Origin: Branchiostoma floridae
Lineage: Eukaryota > Chordata > Leptocardii > Amphioxiformes > Branchiostomatidae
Length of the DNA stretch: 64,000 bases
Assembly (NCBI RefSeq): GCF_000003815.2
Contig: NC_049980.1
Span: 24,299,808 to 24,363,807 of the forward strand
Reading direction: 5' to 3'
A program made the position numbers and the translations under genes. Positions within the stretch are counted from its first letter, which is position 1, and each line of letters starts with the position of its first letter. Below, piece after piece: positions 12,501-23,800 of this stretch. The notes under the pieces were generated by a model that was not told where the DNA came from, made no database searches, and saw only the letters and a list, made by a program, of their open reading frames with translations.

Positions 12501-15500
12501 CCACACACTTCTCTGCAGCTTCGCTCAGGAAGGCATCACTGAGTCGAGGTGTCCACTCTTTGGTGTGGATTCTTAGAATGCTATGCCGTGCCTGAAAACA
12601 ACAGATGATCACAACTTGTGCTTTGAAGATGACAGAGCTATTAATATACCACATCACACAGTTCAAGTGAATTCCAATAGGCAGACAATAAAATTGTGAT
12701 ATATCTGTGCTGGCTATAAGTTTTAGTTTGGAGGTACCCACCTCTTGATCGGGCAGACCAAAGAGGAACTCCCTGTCAAATCTGCCGGGTCTCCGCAGTG
12801 CAGGGTCAATGGAGTCAATACGGTTGGTTGCCCCGATCACCACGATCTCGCCGCGACTGTCCAGCCCGTCCATGAGGGCCAGCAGGGTGGACACTATAGA
12901 GGAGTGGATCTGGTCCTGTCTGCTGGACCTGACAGGTGCCAGCCCGTCAATCTCGTCAAAGAAGATGATAGAAGGCCGCATGGTGTATGCCTGAGGAGGG
13001 ACAAGATATTTTTTTCAATGCTATATCATATGGTACACACAGAGATTCTTAAAAAATGTACTGCTTACAGATAGTTTGGTTTATCCTACCATAAAAAACA
13101 AACAAGTGTATTGTACCAGAATCACAACTACTCAAGCCATTTAAAGGGACATATTTGATCATACAATTACGTTTATCAACCACATGAGTGGGAATACTAT
13201 GAAGACGATGACGTGGATAATATATCAAGGTTCAGTCTTACCTGGTCGAACAGAAGCCTGAGCTGCCTTTCTGACTCACCCACCCACTTGCTGAGGCAGT
13301 CTGCACCCTTCCTCATGAAGAATGCCACCCGCTTGTCACCCTGGCTGCACTCGTTGGCCAGGGCTCTGAGCGATAGATATGATAAGGGGAAACTTGTTTC
13401 AAAATGTCTTTAAAAGTACTGCGCTTGGGAATTACAACACGAAGTCTGTATACTGCATTTTTATAAACAAGATAATATGCAGCTTAGCCTTTTGACTGTA
13501 GGACATTCTGAAGGTTTGACTGGCAATATTCATTTTAGCTTCAAATGTACTGTTAGCTCTTACCTTGCCACCAGTGTTTTGCCTGTCCCTGGAGGCCCAT
13601 AGAACAGACAGCCACGAGGCGGGGTGATGTTGAAACGTTGGAAGACTTCGGGATAGAGGAGGGGGAAGATGACCATTTCCTTCAGGGACTGTATGTGTTT
13701 ACCCAGGCCACCTACACTGTCAAATGTTACCTGTGGAATACAGATAGGCACATTACTATGAACCATGGGCATACAACAAAATTGCAACTACAAGGGATAA
13801 GTGATTCAGGACGTGTAGCAGCCAAGGAGAGGAAAATTTCATAAGCTTAGGGACAACGGTAAGAATCATTTCTTAAGCAATGACAGTTTCAGATGACTGC
13901 TTTGTGATACTCACAGATCGATCAATGTTCATGGGATCCACATCTGCCAAGCTGGATCCGATCTTGGTCCGATCACGGATCACTCCACTGGCCACATCAT
14001 CAGGCAGCATGTTCATGGGGAGACATCTGAGGAACACAGAATCAGCAGTTTAGAAGGGGAGGAACAACATATCATTATGTGCTAAACATTGACCAGAATA
14101 CTACTAGAGACGCCTCTAGGTATCAAGCAATATGTAATAGGAGAACTCATTGACAAGTGCAGGCAAAAAAATGCACTTGTAAAGCAAGTTCTTCAAAGAC
14201 CAGTCATCATAGAATAGTATAGCAGTGTACTATCAGGACAGGAGTCTATCATAACACTAGCTATGTGCCACACCTTATCCTGGCCCTGGCCATGCTCTTA
14301 GCCTTCCTGCGCTCAAACTTCTCTTCATCATCTGACCCAGACGAGCTGGTGGAGCTGCTACGATGGAATGTATGGCGACGTCTCCTGCAAGAGCAACAAG
14401 AAAACACACCCTTTCTTTAGTGATATCTAAGACAGGTGCTGCAGTCAAAGATTTTGACATCTTCAACACTTAGTCTTCAACACGGTAGGAAACAACAGGT
14501 TTGCTGCACTTTGGGCTAACAAATATCTACTTAACAACAATATGGCAGGAATTTTAATTCCATTACTTCACGAATAAGACCAATAGATAGGAAAAAGCCT
14601 TACCTTCTTTGATATGGACTATGAGGGCTACGATGGAGTTTGTTGCTGCGTCTCTTCACTGGCGAGTCAAACATGTCCACGGCTTGCCGCTTCCGACGTA
14701 CAGGCTCATCTACAAACAAGGAAAACAGTGGCATATCATATGTTGCAAATACCCACTCAATGAGGACAATTTTCTGACAGCTTGGAGTTGACTTCATGCT
14801 TAATCAATATTATACAAACTTCAGTGCTGCAGGTCAGCCTAGCACTGAACAGCCTTACTTACCCATTGGCACCTCGAAGCGTTGTGTGATTGGCCTTTTT
14901 TTCCTGAGACTGTATGGGCGAGCTTCTTCTTCCTCCTCCTCTTCTTCCTCCTCATCCTCATCTGATGATGTGTCCTCTGACAAGAACAAATAACAATCCA
15001 TTTATCAGTAAGCAGGGCTCGAAATACTGGGTGCATGTGCACCCAGGTGCACCAAAATTGGAGCTGTGCACCCAAGTATTTTCTGTGGGTGCACAGGGTG
15101 CACCCAAATATCTTCTTGCGTCATGTATGCAAAGATGTCAAAGTATACTAGTATACATCATATTTTTGACATCTAAGTGTTAGAAAGATAATATAAATGT
15201 CTGTCATGGTACTTGTTTAAGAATTTGATAACTTGTTACTAAGTTTCATTATTAGGTTATTACTTAAATTTAAGTGGTGCACCCAAAATTTTTTTGGTGC
15301 ACCCAATTTTTTAAGCTGGGTGCACCAGTGCACCTAATCCCAAAAATGAATTTCGAGCCCTGGTAAGCCTACTTATACATATACCAAAAGTATGCTTTCA
15401 TTATTTCTTCAAAATGTACTTAGGGTGCATGTATTTTTATGAAGCTGCAGGACTTTTGGTGCCTAAATGTAAGGGTGGGTACCAATTTGGCTCATTCAGG

Positions 15501-18070
15501 TCTAGGTCCAGGTTCAGGTACAAGGGATTTTTTTTAACTTTTAGATTTAGCGGTTTCATTCAGTGGTATCATTATCAAGTGAGTGGAGCTTGACTGAATC
15601 ATTATGTTTCTAACTTAGGAAGAAGAGATGCTGTTTAAGGCCTACTCATGTAATCCATAACCTTGAAGCAGACTTAAGTAACATTGATTGAGTACCAAAA
15701 AAAAATGCAAACTGTGAACACTTTTGTTCCACTAAGCTATTCAAGTTGCTGTGCCAAACTCAACCTCTATGCCAAGCCCAAGATACAGAAGGGTCAAAGG
15801 ATCCCACTACCCACCTTCAGTTTCCTCTGCTTCCTCCTCAGACTCCGAGTCCTCCTCCGAATCATCATCATCAGCTTTGACAGGCATCCCGTACATGTCT
15901 CTCTCCACGTGCTTGCGCTCTCGTTTCACTCGGGTGTACATGTCCAGTTTGTCATCCTATCACACACCACAACTCTTATTATTGAGCCCTTTCTTATAAG
16001 AAAGTAGTACTAGCAAAATGTTACTTTTATCAACCTAGACAGGGATTCAGAGCACTTTGCATTAACAACAATACAAGACATTTTCCCCATATTTGAGGTT
16101 AACTCTTCATGGGATATTCCTGACTCACTATAAATGCAGCACAACACTCACCAAGTTGTATGAATACATGTCAAAACAACATTTAAATTGACATCATGCT
16201 GAATATACTACCAAGCTTACTGCTACTGGTTACACAACATCTACCCCCTTTGCATTGTGATTCTATGACCTTACAGACCACAATGTCCAATGGTTCCTCT
16301 GCCCTTACCAACTGTACCTCTGGGAAGCTGGACTTGAGCTGCTCGATCTCAGACCTGGGGTGCCTCTTACCAGACGACTGCTTTCCTGAAGGGAGATCCA
16401 ACCCACCTAAGTCATGGAATAATACTTAAAAAGTTAAACTAAAGCATCGACTTCAAAGGTTAGTAGCATTGCTCTACAAAGCAGGCTAGTGAAGCAGAAG
16501 GTAAACAATTATATAAAAGACAGACACTCAGAAGGGAAAATACTGTTAAAAGAAAAAGGAATATTATTTGAATGGTCAGACTTTCAAAAATTGATGCAAA
16601 CATTCCTTTTGACTTGACCATGAGTAACTTACATTACTTCAACCAAAATTTTGTTGCAGATATAATTTAGCAAAGTCTATATTGCATTGCATCTAAATGT
16701 GGCCTTATGAACAAGTGATTAGCAATGGCTAGTGCACAGTGAGCACACTAACCTGTCAACAGATGTGATGAGATGAGCGAGTCGCTCAGGCTGGAGTAGA
16801 TGCCTCTTCGCTGCCGCGTGGATCGGCGGATGCCACTGCCATCATCCCCGTTCACCATGCCTGGGCTGTGAGTATCATAACCTGGCGACTGGCGAGTCCT
16901 ACGGGTGCTGCGGACTCTTGGTTCTGTGGACAAGATAAATTTTAACTTCAGCTTTTTTCGTAAGCAGTAAAAAAATGTAGGAAATTTTTAATTAAATTAA
17001 AACACATATGGCCCTGGAGCATGTAAGTGGCCCATTATTCATAGAAATATTAGCTGATATTCACATGGAAACAACTAAAGTGATGATATAGCAGTGATTC
17101 CAAAACTATCAAAATGATATGGCCAAACATCACACATTCTTACCTTCGTCCATATCTTCCAACATTTCGTTCTCCACTCGCTGGTGGCGTTCCTTCCTGT
17201 CCCGCGAGTGACGCAGGCGTGGCGGTGAGCTGCAGCTCTCCAGGCTCGCTGACGAGTCCAGGTCCTCTTGGCGTGGGGCCGGCCTCCTTCTGGATCGTGT
17301 GATTGGCATTTCATCCTCCTCACTCTCACTCACGATGACAACACGCTGTTCAGTCAAGCAGAAATCAAACACCATAATAAAAAAACACTTTTCTCCAGAA
17401 ATCTAAAAACTATGCCAAGTGATTTCAAAGAAAAGGATACACATACTGTGAAAATAAAAACGCGAAGTTCTTCTGGCTTCAAAACTATATTGTCTTGTCA
17501 GGAGACTATCAGGGTCTGGGGTCAAAGGTCACACGACCAAAACAATCGATTTCAAACCACTGTCAAGGTCTGCAAATCACCAGTTTGCACTAAGTATTTG
17601 GCTTCACATGCCTTCAAGCACATGCAATACGTACAAAAGAAACAAAACCTCGACACAATGTAATGTAACGACGCTATCACCATAACAAAACAGAGTTTGA
17701 AATTTGCGCGGTCTTCTGCTGTTGTACGGCGGCCGCCATAGCAGGTTGGAAAGCAGACACGTCTCCCTTCATGGAAGGCGTTTTCCAGACTTACCGCCCT
17801 TTTTGCGCCCTCTGCATATGAACTGGTGAATTTTAAAGATCATGTGGTGTTTGATGACGAATACACGACAAGGCCATCTGCCACAGATAACCGCAGACAT
17901 CTGGTCAAGGCTTGCCAAACAAGGGCGGGTTTTTGTTCTGTCTGGTAACAGACGTCACTTACCTCAGTTCGCTGGCGATGTCCGGCTTTTCGTGACCTTC
18001 GGGAGGTCAGTAGTATTGCCTCGGGAGAGTCCTCGTTGCTAGCTCCTGCACTGTGTCTTGTCTGCACCAT
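3541..18070 (-). CDS. ATAD2: ATPase family AAA domain-containing protein 2 (ATAD2/ATAD2B), 26 coding exons, complete
   Basis: Exons in coding order: 18070-17963, 17345-17144, 16923-16753, 16406-16309, 15956-15815, 14976-14863, 14709-14604, 14384-14274, 14026-13915, 13730-13564, 13365-13242, 12990-12742, 12591-12501, 9984-9830, 9666-9507, 9255-9111, 8844-8658, 8282-8097, 7701-7566, 7155-6959, 6269-6110, 5878-5756, 5466-4711, 4593-4448, 4232-4122, 3597-3541. All junctions are GT-AG and in phase, giving 4314 nt (1437 aa; human paralogues are about 1390 and 1458). Seen: acidic N-terminus with an E-run; AAA1 Walker A GPPGTGKT (433-440) and Walker B IIFFDEID (493-500); AAA2 with degenerate Walker A GQPGMGQT (769-776); bromodomain about 950-1070 with SNALEYNP, the acetyl-lysine Asn being about residue 1034. 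The family is a nuclear chromatin AAA+ protein that binds acetylated histone H4 and regulates histone dynamics. Start context is AAAATGG. One ancestral gene equivalent to both vertebrate paralogues is likely. Confidence 0.95.
3638..3973. mobile_element. hAT-type MITE, 5-bp target duplication, in last ATAD2 intron
   Basis: 336 bp bounded by CAGGGCTCGAAAT on the left and the inverted ATTCAAGCCCTG on the right, flanked by the perfect 5-bp duplication CAACA (3633-3637 and 3974-3978). CAGGG termini are typical of hAT elements; a 5-bp duplication fits the hAT5-like branch (inference). There is no coding capacity. The interior near both ends is packed with TGCAGGT / ACCTGCA motifs, unlike the two other elements here with the same termini, which carry GGTGCACC. 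Confidence 0.85.
4809..4995 (-). repeat. In-frame 27-nt minisatellite in ATAD2 exon 23 (QSQPSDTHD repeat)
   Basis: The coding strand repeats a 27-nt unit encoding QSQPSDTHD. There are three close copies around 4910-4990 and more degenerate (N/D/E)QS-P copies out to about 4809. Because the unit is a multiple of three, copy number can change without breaking the frame. It lies in the acidic, Ser/Gln-rich, probably disordered region between the bromodomain and the C-terminal helix region. Confidence 0.75.
6417..6757. mobile_element. hAT-type MITE with 8-bp target duplication, in ATAD2 intron
   Basis: 341 bp starting CAGGGGTCTCGCCAGC and ending in the imperfect inverse (GCTGGCTAAAGCCCTG), flanked by a perfect 8-bp duplication ATCTCACA (6409-6416 and 6758-6765). 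Termini and duplication length are canonical for hAT. The left half carries repeated inverted TCCGTCAA / TTGACGGA motifs. Non-autonomous, no open frame of note. It lies between the two ATAD2 exons that encode most of the bromodomain. Confidence 0.88.
10904..12303. mobile_element. Tigger/pogo-like non-autonomous DNA transposon, 1.4 kb, in ATAD2 intron 13
   Basis: The perfect 12-bp terminal inverted repeat CAGTCAAACCTG begins at 10904 and its inverse ends at 12303, each flanked by TA, the duplication of the Tc1/mariner/pogo superfamily. Inside both ends lie repeated GTGGTC / GGTCG motifs. No transposase frame was found. The interior includes a CpG-richer, promoter-like segment (see separate entry). 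It makes up most of the largest ATAD2 intron (9985-12500). Confidence 0.85.
11648..11800 (+). promoter_or_regulatory. Promoter-like segment inside the Tigger-like element
   Basis: AAGATGGCG (YY1-type) at 11648-11656 and two identical AACCAATCAG boxes (CCAAT/NF-Y type) at about 11694-11703 and 11767-11776 lie in a locally GC- and CpG-richer stretch within an otherwise AT-rich element. The ATG in AAGATGG opens a 74-codon frame that I do not regard as a gene. This could be an internal transposon promoter or captured host DNA. Confidence 0.35.
15013..15362. mobile_element. hAT-type MITE, 5-bp target duplication, in ATAD2 intron 5
   Basis: 350 bp bounded by CAGGGCTCGAAAT and ATTTCGAGCCCTG, with a perfect 5-bp duplication GTAAG (15008-15012, 15363-15367). 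Both sub-ends are dense in GGTGCACC / GGGTGCAC motifs. It is a close relative, in opposite orientation, of the copy at 24983-25311. Confidence 0.88.
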
Positions 18071-18420
18071 TTTTCTTCCGTTCGGGACAGATTCTAGGTG
18101 AAATACCGCGACTCTGAGCCAGAATCTTCATTCTCCGTCCGCCATATTAGGCCTTTTCACTACTTGTCGTTCTGCAGTAGTACACCACCATTGGTACTAT
18201 TTTCTCTTTGTGGGAATCTTTAACTTAAGCCAAATCTTTCGAAACGTGAAACTCAACACCCATATACGGATAAAAGACGTTCTCATTGTAGGTATCGAAT
18301 ATTCTGCATTTTGGTCGTTGATGGTAACTGTTAAATTCACCACCAACCAATATGCGGATTAACATTTTGTGACAGGACGTGATAGGTCTCCTTCCGTAAA
18401 GTTGGCGGGAAACATGTTTG
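18071..18420 (-). promoter_or_regulatory. ATAD2 5' region with E2F-type site
   Basis: GGCGGGAA (E2F consensus, reverse of TTCCCGCC) at 18404-18411 lies about 335 bp upstream of the ATAD2 ATG. A YY1-like CCGCCATATT lies near 18139. Further E2F-like matches occur just inside intron 1: TTTTTGCGCC at 17800-17809 and TTTGCGCG at 17703-17710. Vertebrate ATAD2 is a known E2F target, so these are plausible control sites. The transcription start has not been determined. Confidence 0.4.
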
Positions 18421-20859
18421 AACTGACAATGGTTTAGACAATTTTTATCCAGCCAGACACCTGCAGACCTTAGAGAAAGACACTAATGGGTATCTGAGTA
18501 CGGCTGAATTACCCCGGTGGTAGTCACATATTGTGACATTCGATTCAGTGTCGGTCTTTGCCATGCACTTTGCTTCACAAGTTTGGGAACGAGACCAGAT
18601 CGAATGGACAGCAGGTGCATGTCCCCACACATCACTTTATTTCTACGCATGGTAACCTTACGAAGAAAATCAACTGGGCATTTTAGCTATTACATTCTTC
18701 TGTTATTGGATTCCGTTTTGTCAAATATGAACCACCGTGCAACTAACTATTTGTTCGTAAATAAACCATAACAAGATCATTTGGGAGATACCATATGGCT
18801 TACAAGGATTCGACATATAATTTTCTGTTTTGACATTGAAAACTAAAAGTAACAGCTACTTTACGCATTATTAAGATAATCATAAGATGAAAGTGCTAAA
18901 ACAATATTTGTGCTGTGAAGGATATAGTTCACAAGGGAAATATTTACCCCCCCCCCCTCCTAGCTGAATGGACTGTCCGGGGTAATCGTGTTGTTTTGCC
19001 AGGTGGCTGATGGGAAATGCATTCCAAGAAGCAGGAAGTACAACACCTATCTGTGATAACGGTCCAACATGTTCTCGATGTGCAAGGGTATCGTCAAGTT
19101 TGGACAACGCCAGTGACTACATCTTCAGGTACAAATGTTACTGCAACAAAGCATTTAGGTAAATTCAGGTAAATTATTTACGTTAGTGTTGTGCTATTTT
19201 TTTTTTTTTTTGAGACTATTATAACAGTTGCAGTTAGGCCTTGGGCGGCCCAGGTATGAGGCAAGGATAATGTGCTAGATGTCATTTCCCAGCAAACGTT
19301 ATAACAATCAGACCAAGGAGGTTGCAATCCTTTTCAGAGAGGTCAGAACGCATGTGCGACGACAGGAATTCTAGGTAATATATGTCAAAAGTAAAGTCCT
19401 CATCGAAGAAAACAAAACTGGACATTGTTATGCAAATCAAAACAATGGTGGAGACAAGGACTGTTTTCTTTTATGGGGACTTTACCTTTGACATATTACA
19501 TGTACCTAGATCTAGATTAAGCCCACAGAGATCAGAACGCATGTGTGGCAACAGGAATTTTAGGTAATCTGTCAAAGGTAAAGGCCCTGAAAAAGAAGTC
19601 ATTGTCTCGACCATTGTTTTGATTTGCATAACAACGTCCAGACAGGTTTTGTTTTCTTTTTCGAGGCCTTTACATTTGACATTTTACCTAGAATTCTTGG
19701 CACCGCACACACTTTCTGATCTCTGTGGGAGGGCTTATATGGAGCGGGGTCCTCTTTTCGACTACTTTGTCAAGCTTTTATAGACGTTCTCTCTTTATTA
19801 GGGCGCAGTCACATGTAGGTCGTTCGATCGTCGTACGATTTTGATAATAGGATTTTTACGCAGGCAGTGACAGAGCCAACCACCCACAATGATCCAAGAG
19901 AGCGTTTTGCGCAGCAAGACAGCTGGACATTGTAGGACACATGCATGGCTGTCCTAAAAAATGCCCCAAATTAGGGATCGTAGAACCAACAATGTGACCT
20001 CGCCTTTAAGAAAACCCCATATCTTATTATCTACAGCATCTACCCTGAGATAAATGGCTAGAGTACAGAAGTGTATAGAGTATAGGACAGGAAGGAATGC
20101 TGACAAAAAGGGTCAATATGTTCACCAACAGGCGCAGGCTACATACTAAACTAACATTTCCCCCAGTCTTGCTTGTACTGTTGTAGTGTTATCAAACAGC
20201 GTGTTATGCTTACCCCATATCAAAGTTCAAATTAAATTATTACTATCAGGTGTGAATGTCATATGCGTCTTATGCACTCAATGTTTTGCAAACTTTCCAT
20301 TTCATTAAGGTTAATGGTTTCCTACTACCCTTATATGTCTCACATGCACTCTGAACAAAGTGGCTTTTGAAATGCATGTATTGTTTGCTTTAAGGGAGTG
20401 TTTTGTGTCCTTGGTAACAATTTGTACAACTTGTTTTGACTCACTTAGAGGAAGGGCTTTTCAAAATTTGGTCAAGCATGGAGTGGGCATTCAGTGCCTG
20501 CTATTGATGAATAGGGCTTATGTACTGTCAAGAATCATTAAATTCAAAATAGTAGTGCTCTTTACTTTAGGCTCCTTGTATAGTAGTGTTTCTATTACAT
20601 GTGTTGGAAATGTGGCTAACGTTATATGCTACATCATGTAACATTAGGTTCACATGATGTACTGTATCAGTAACCTACATGTTCAGGATATAACATTACA
20701 TGTACATGTATCTTTGTTTAAAATTAAAGGGTAAAAGCAATTGTCTCAACAAGCAATGATGAACATGAATACATAATAATAATGATTATTCTATCCCTAT
20801 CTTTACTTTCATCAGTACATGTAGTAGTAGTAGTACCTACTGGGAGCCACAGCTGACCA
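18421..20859. other. Intergenic stretch between ATAD2 and the TMEM244-like gene
   Basis: No coding exon supported. It holds a C homopolymer (about 18948-18958), a T-run (about 19199-19211) and the fold-back repeats at 19334-19733. The part just before 20860 should contain the 5' UTR of the downstream gene; a GTA repeat lies at 20820-20835. Confidence 0.5.
19334..19733. repeat. Two adjacent fold-back (inverted-repeat) units
   Basis: The motif set CAGAGA..TCAGAACGCATGTG, CAGGAATT-TAGGTAA, GTCAAA-GTAAAG occurs directly at about 19335 and 19527. It occurs inverted around 19478-19510 and 19660-19730 (CTTTAC-TTTGACAT-TTACCTAGAATT, then TGATCTCTGTGGG). The halves would fold into two successive hairpins of about 180 and 200 bp. 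This looks like a fold-back MITE inserted into or next to a relative. Confidence 0.6.
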
Positions 20860-22224
20860 ATGGGGCTGATCCTGTATGAAATAGAAGATGGAGAAGATGA
20901 CACTGATGGGGGGAAGTGCTGCAATAAGGTCCCAATTGAGGTAATGTTCAGTGTTCTCGTTTCTCTCCCTCCAGAAGATTTTAGTTTGTATTGTACAATA
21001 CAATAAAATGAAAAATGTCACTGAAGGTTTATGCTATCAATTTGGCCATTGCATTAAACGTAAATAACAAATACAAAATTTGTAAAAAAGTAGAAAATTT
21101 TACATGTAAATTTTGTTTCAGACCATCTGTGCCAATTTACTGAAGTGCTTGGTGGTGTTCTATGGAGTTTTCTACATTGCAGCCAGTATCTGTCATGGAG
21201 CATTCAGGTGACCAATGTCCATTGATAACGCTAAATACATTTGAGTAGTTCACACCAACTAGATGACACTAACAGGCTATTTAAGCCAAAGTGAGTTCAT
21301 GGTAATGTTAAATTTATGGCTTCGCAAGCACATGAAATTACAATCATGTTGATTCTTAAAAATAACAGGACACTAATCTCCATGTGTTGATTATTCCAGG
21401 CTGGGAACTTTACAGGCATTCGATCCAAAGATACCCTTTGACTTCGTGGAGCCATTTTCCTGGCAAAGTAGCCGATATCTGGGTAGGTATCAGGGATTAA
21501 TAACGATTTATGATGAAACAGTAAGCTGTGTATGTTTTTATTTTTTATGTTCTTAAGATCTAGAGGAGAGGTCCTTGACAAGCAACTTTGCTTCTTGGCT
21601 AATCCTCTTAAAATGAATGTGAATGATGAAAAAAGCTGTGGTTTCAGATTTTTTTGCATACACCAAAGTTCTAACTTAGATATTGTTCCCCTCTATACAT
21701 TCCAGCCAGACTGATTTCAATGGAGTCTACCTACTTCGTGTGTACCTGGGCCTTTGTAGCCATTGTACAACACTGTGTTTGGGACTATGCCATCACTGTC
21801 ACTTTGGTACACGTCAGCATATGCTGTGCTGTTATGCAAGGCTTCCCTCTGACATGGCAGTGGTGGGTTACACTAGGTGAGTATATTTCTAAGCATGGAA
21901 AGTTTTATTTATCTATTCATATGACAAAGAAATTCCACTTTGATAAGTAGACAAATTTGGCAGTTTCTATATTGTATCATTTGGACCAAGGCCACATTAC
22001 TTCTTTCATTGTAAATAATGGCCATGGCCTTCCCTCTTGTAAATACTGTAGATTTGCCTGTATTGCATATAATTTCTATTGTTATTCTCACTCCGATTTA
22101 TTTGTTGACAGGCTGTGGAGTGCTCTTCATGATTGTGGTAGGAGAGATAGTCCTGTGCTGTATCAGGTGCAAGAGCCAAACGGCGAGGGTAACACCAAAC
22201 TCCAGAAGATCAGGAGTCACATGA
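20860..22224 (+). CDS. TMEM244: TMEM244-like transmembrane protein, 5 exons, 177 aa
   Basis: Exons 20860-20940, 21122-21207, 21400-21482, 21706-21876, 22112-22224; all junctions GT-AG and in phase (534 nt). The start ATG sits in a good context (ACCAATGG) and follows an in-frame TGA. The protein has a short acidic Cys-containing N-terminus, a first helix (about residues 29-50), a loop with PFDF-like residues, helices in exon 4 and one in exon 5, and a basic Ser/Arg tail. The block TYFVC..WDYAIT..HV..FPLT..WW closely matches what I know of vertebrate TMEM244. The human protein is about 128 aa; this one has an additional fourth helix and tail. Molecular function is unknown in the family. Confidence 0.8.
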
Positions 22225-23511
22225 GAAAAGAGATATTCATTATGTTATACCAATGTCCTACCATGCAATGTGTTAACAGAAGCATTTTAGATTTGCCATG
22301 ACAGCTTCCTCTGCCAGGAACCATTAGTAAAAGGCTGTATGTACACATATCAAAGTTCATGAAATTTGTCATGTTACTCTTTCAGTAAGATGTTTCTGAC
22401 ATGGGGCTGTCATCCCACATGTCAACAAAATTGTTGTTGCTACAAATGTCATATGTTGTCAGATAATCCAAAGTGCAATATTAGCAGAGCTGGCAATATA
22501 TAGAAAGGATAAGTGTTCTTGTCTGTTGTTGTAAGGTCTTAAAACCAGTCATGCAAGTGGAAAAAATGCATACTTTCTTTCTTGTGATTTCTTTCTGATA
22601 TGTCTTCCAACCATGTTTTGTACATAGTCAATTCCCATTCCCCTTTACAATTCAAAAGTGGGGAGAGCAAAGTCTGGTGCTAAAAATGTCTCTCATATTT
22701 TGCTCTTGAAAGTTATGCATTGAACCGATATTTCAAAGATATTGTAATCAATGAAGGCATTACCTCCTAATTCTTTATATTGTGTGTAGGATGTCTACTA
22801 GCAGGACTGAAGTATTTGTAGTAAAGGGGCAGTTGTAATGATTTGTATAACATTGCTGTTTAATATAGCCGTGTATGCTAAGTCATATACTAGTATGTGC
22901 ATGCACATAAGCACACCATCTTCAGAGTTCTGATGCTGTAAATAAGAACCACTGCTGCAATACTGTTATTAACAATCATGAGGTTTGTGTCCAGTTAATT
23001 CTAATGTTTTGCTTTCTGTAGATGCAAGTGCCCTGCCAAGTGAGATATAATTATTTTCACAAAGATGGTACATCTTATAGTCAGCGCAATATTCTTTTGC
23101 CTGCATGGAAAGCTTAGTCACAATATGCTGTCAATAACTGTTTCTAATTTAAGCAATTGGATATGCTCAACTGCAGTTGTACTTAAGAATCATAGTCAAT
23201 CTCTCTGACAGACTGTATGACTTGTACATTCACACTTCTGATCATTTAATGAGGCTTCAATCATGTAATACTGACAAACCTTTAGCATGCTGACTCATTT
23301 GTGGTGTGCATTAATATTGAAATGTAAAACGTAAAAGTTATTTCTTACTCCATATAGTTGGTATGTCCAAAACGCCCTTCGGCGTTTAAAATAAACAAAT
23401 TATGACAAAGTATTTTTTGACAGTACAAATGTATGAAATAAATAAAAAAAGGCTAGTTGTACATGTGTAAGGGTCATGCTTTACACTACATTCATGATTG
23501 TGTCACACTTC

Positions 23512-23517
23512 AATAAA
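23512..23517 (+). terminator. Candidate poly(A) signal of the TMEM244-like gene
   Basis: AATAAA about 1.29 kb past the stop. Two more AATAAA hexamers lie near 23438-23448. The intervening 22225-23500 shows no coding exon and is best read as 3' UTR running towards the convergent TRNAU1AP end. Confidence 0.4.
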
Positions 23518-23800
23518 GGTTTTCAACCTGGTCTGAAACCAACATGATAATGTACATACACTAAGAAAGGTACAATACTCATGCTCTGTACTGAAACATG
23601 GGGAAATGAAATATTTGATAAACTAAAGTGAGTCATACCTTAAATTATGCCAAAACACACTAGATACATGTGTAGTTACTCATGATTTAGCTTAGCTCTG
23701 TTTCAGTACAGCCTTTTAACTTCACAACAACCTAAACATTTTTCTGGATTGGGATAGTCAGGTTTAAAAACTAAGAAGAAAGAAATGCTCATCAGTGCTT

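Noticed and set aside
18948-18958. C homopolymer
   Set aside because: An isolated mononucleotide run without G-quadruplex spacing or promoter context.
20360-20641. 93-codon Cys/Phe-rich frame upstream of the TMEM244-like gene
   Set aside because: AT-rich sequence, no similarity recognised, and not joinable in phase to the TMEM244-like exons, whose start is clear at 20860.
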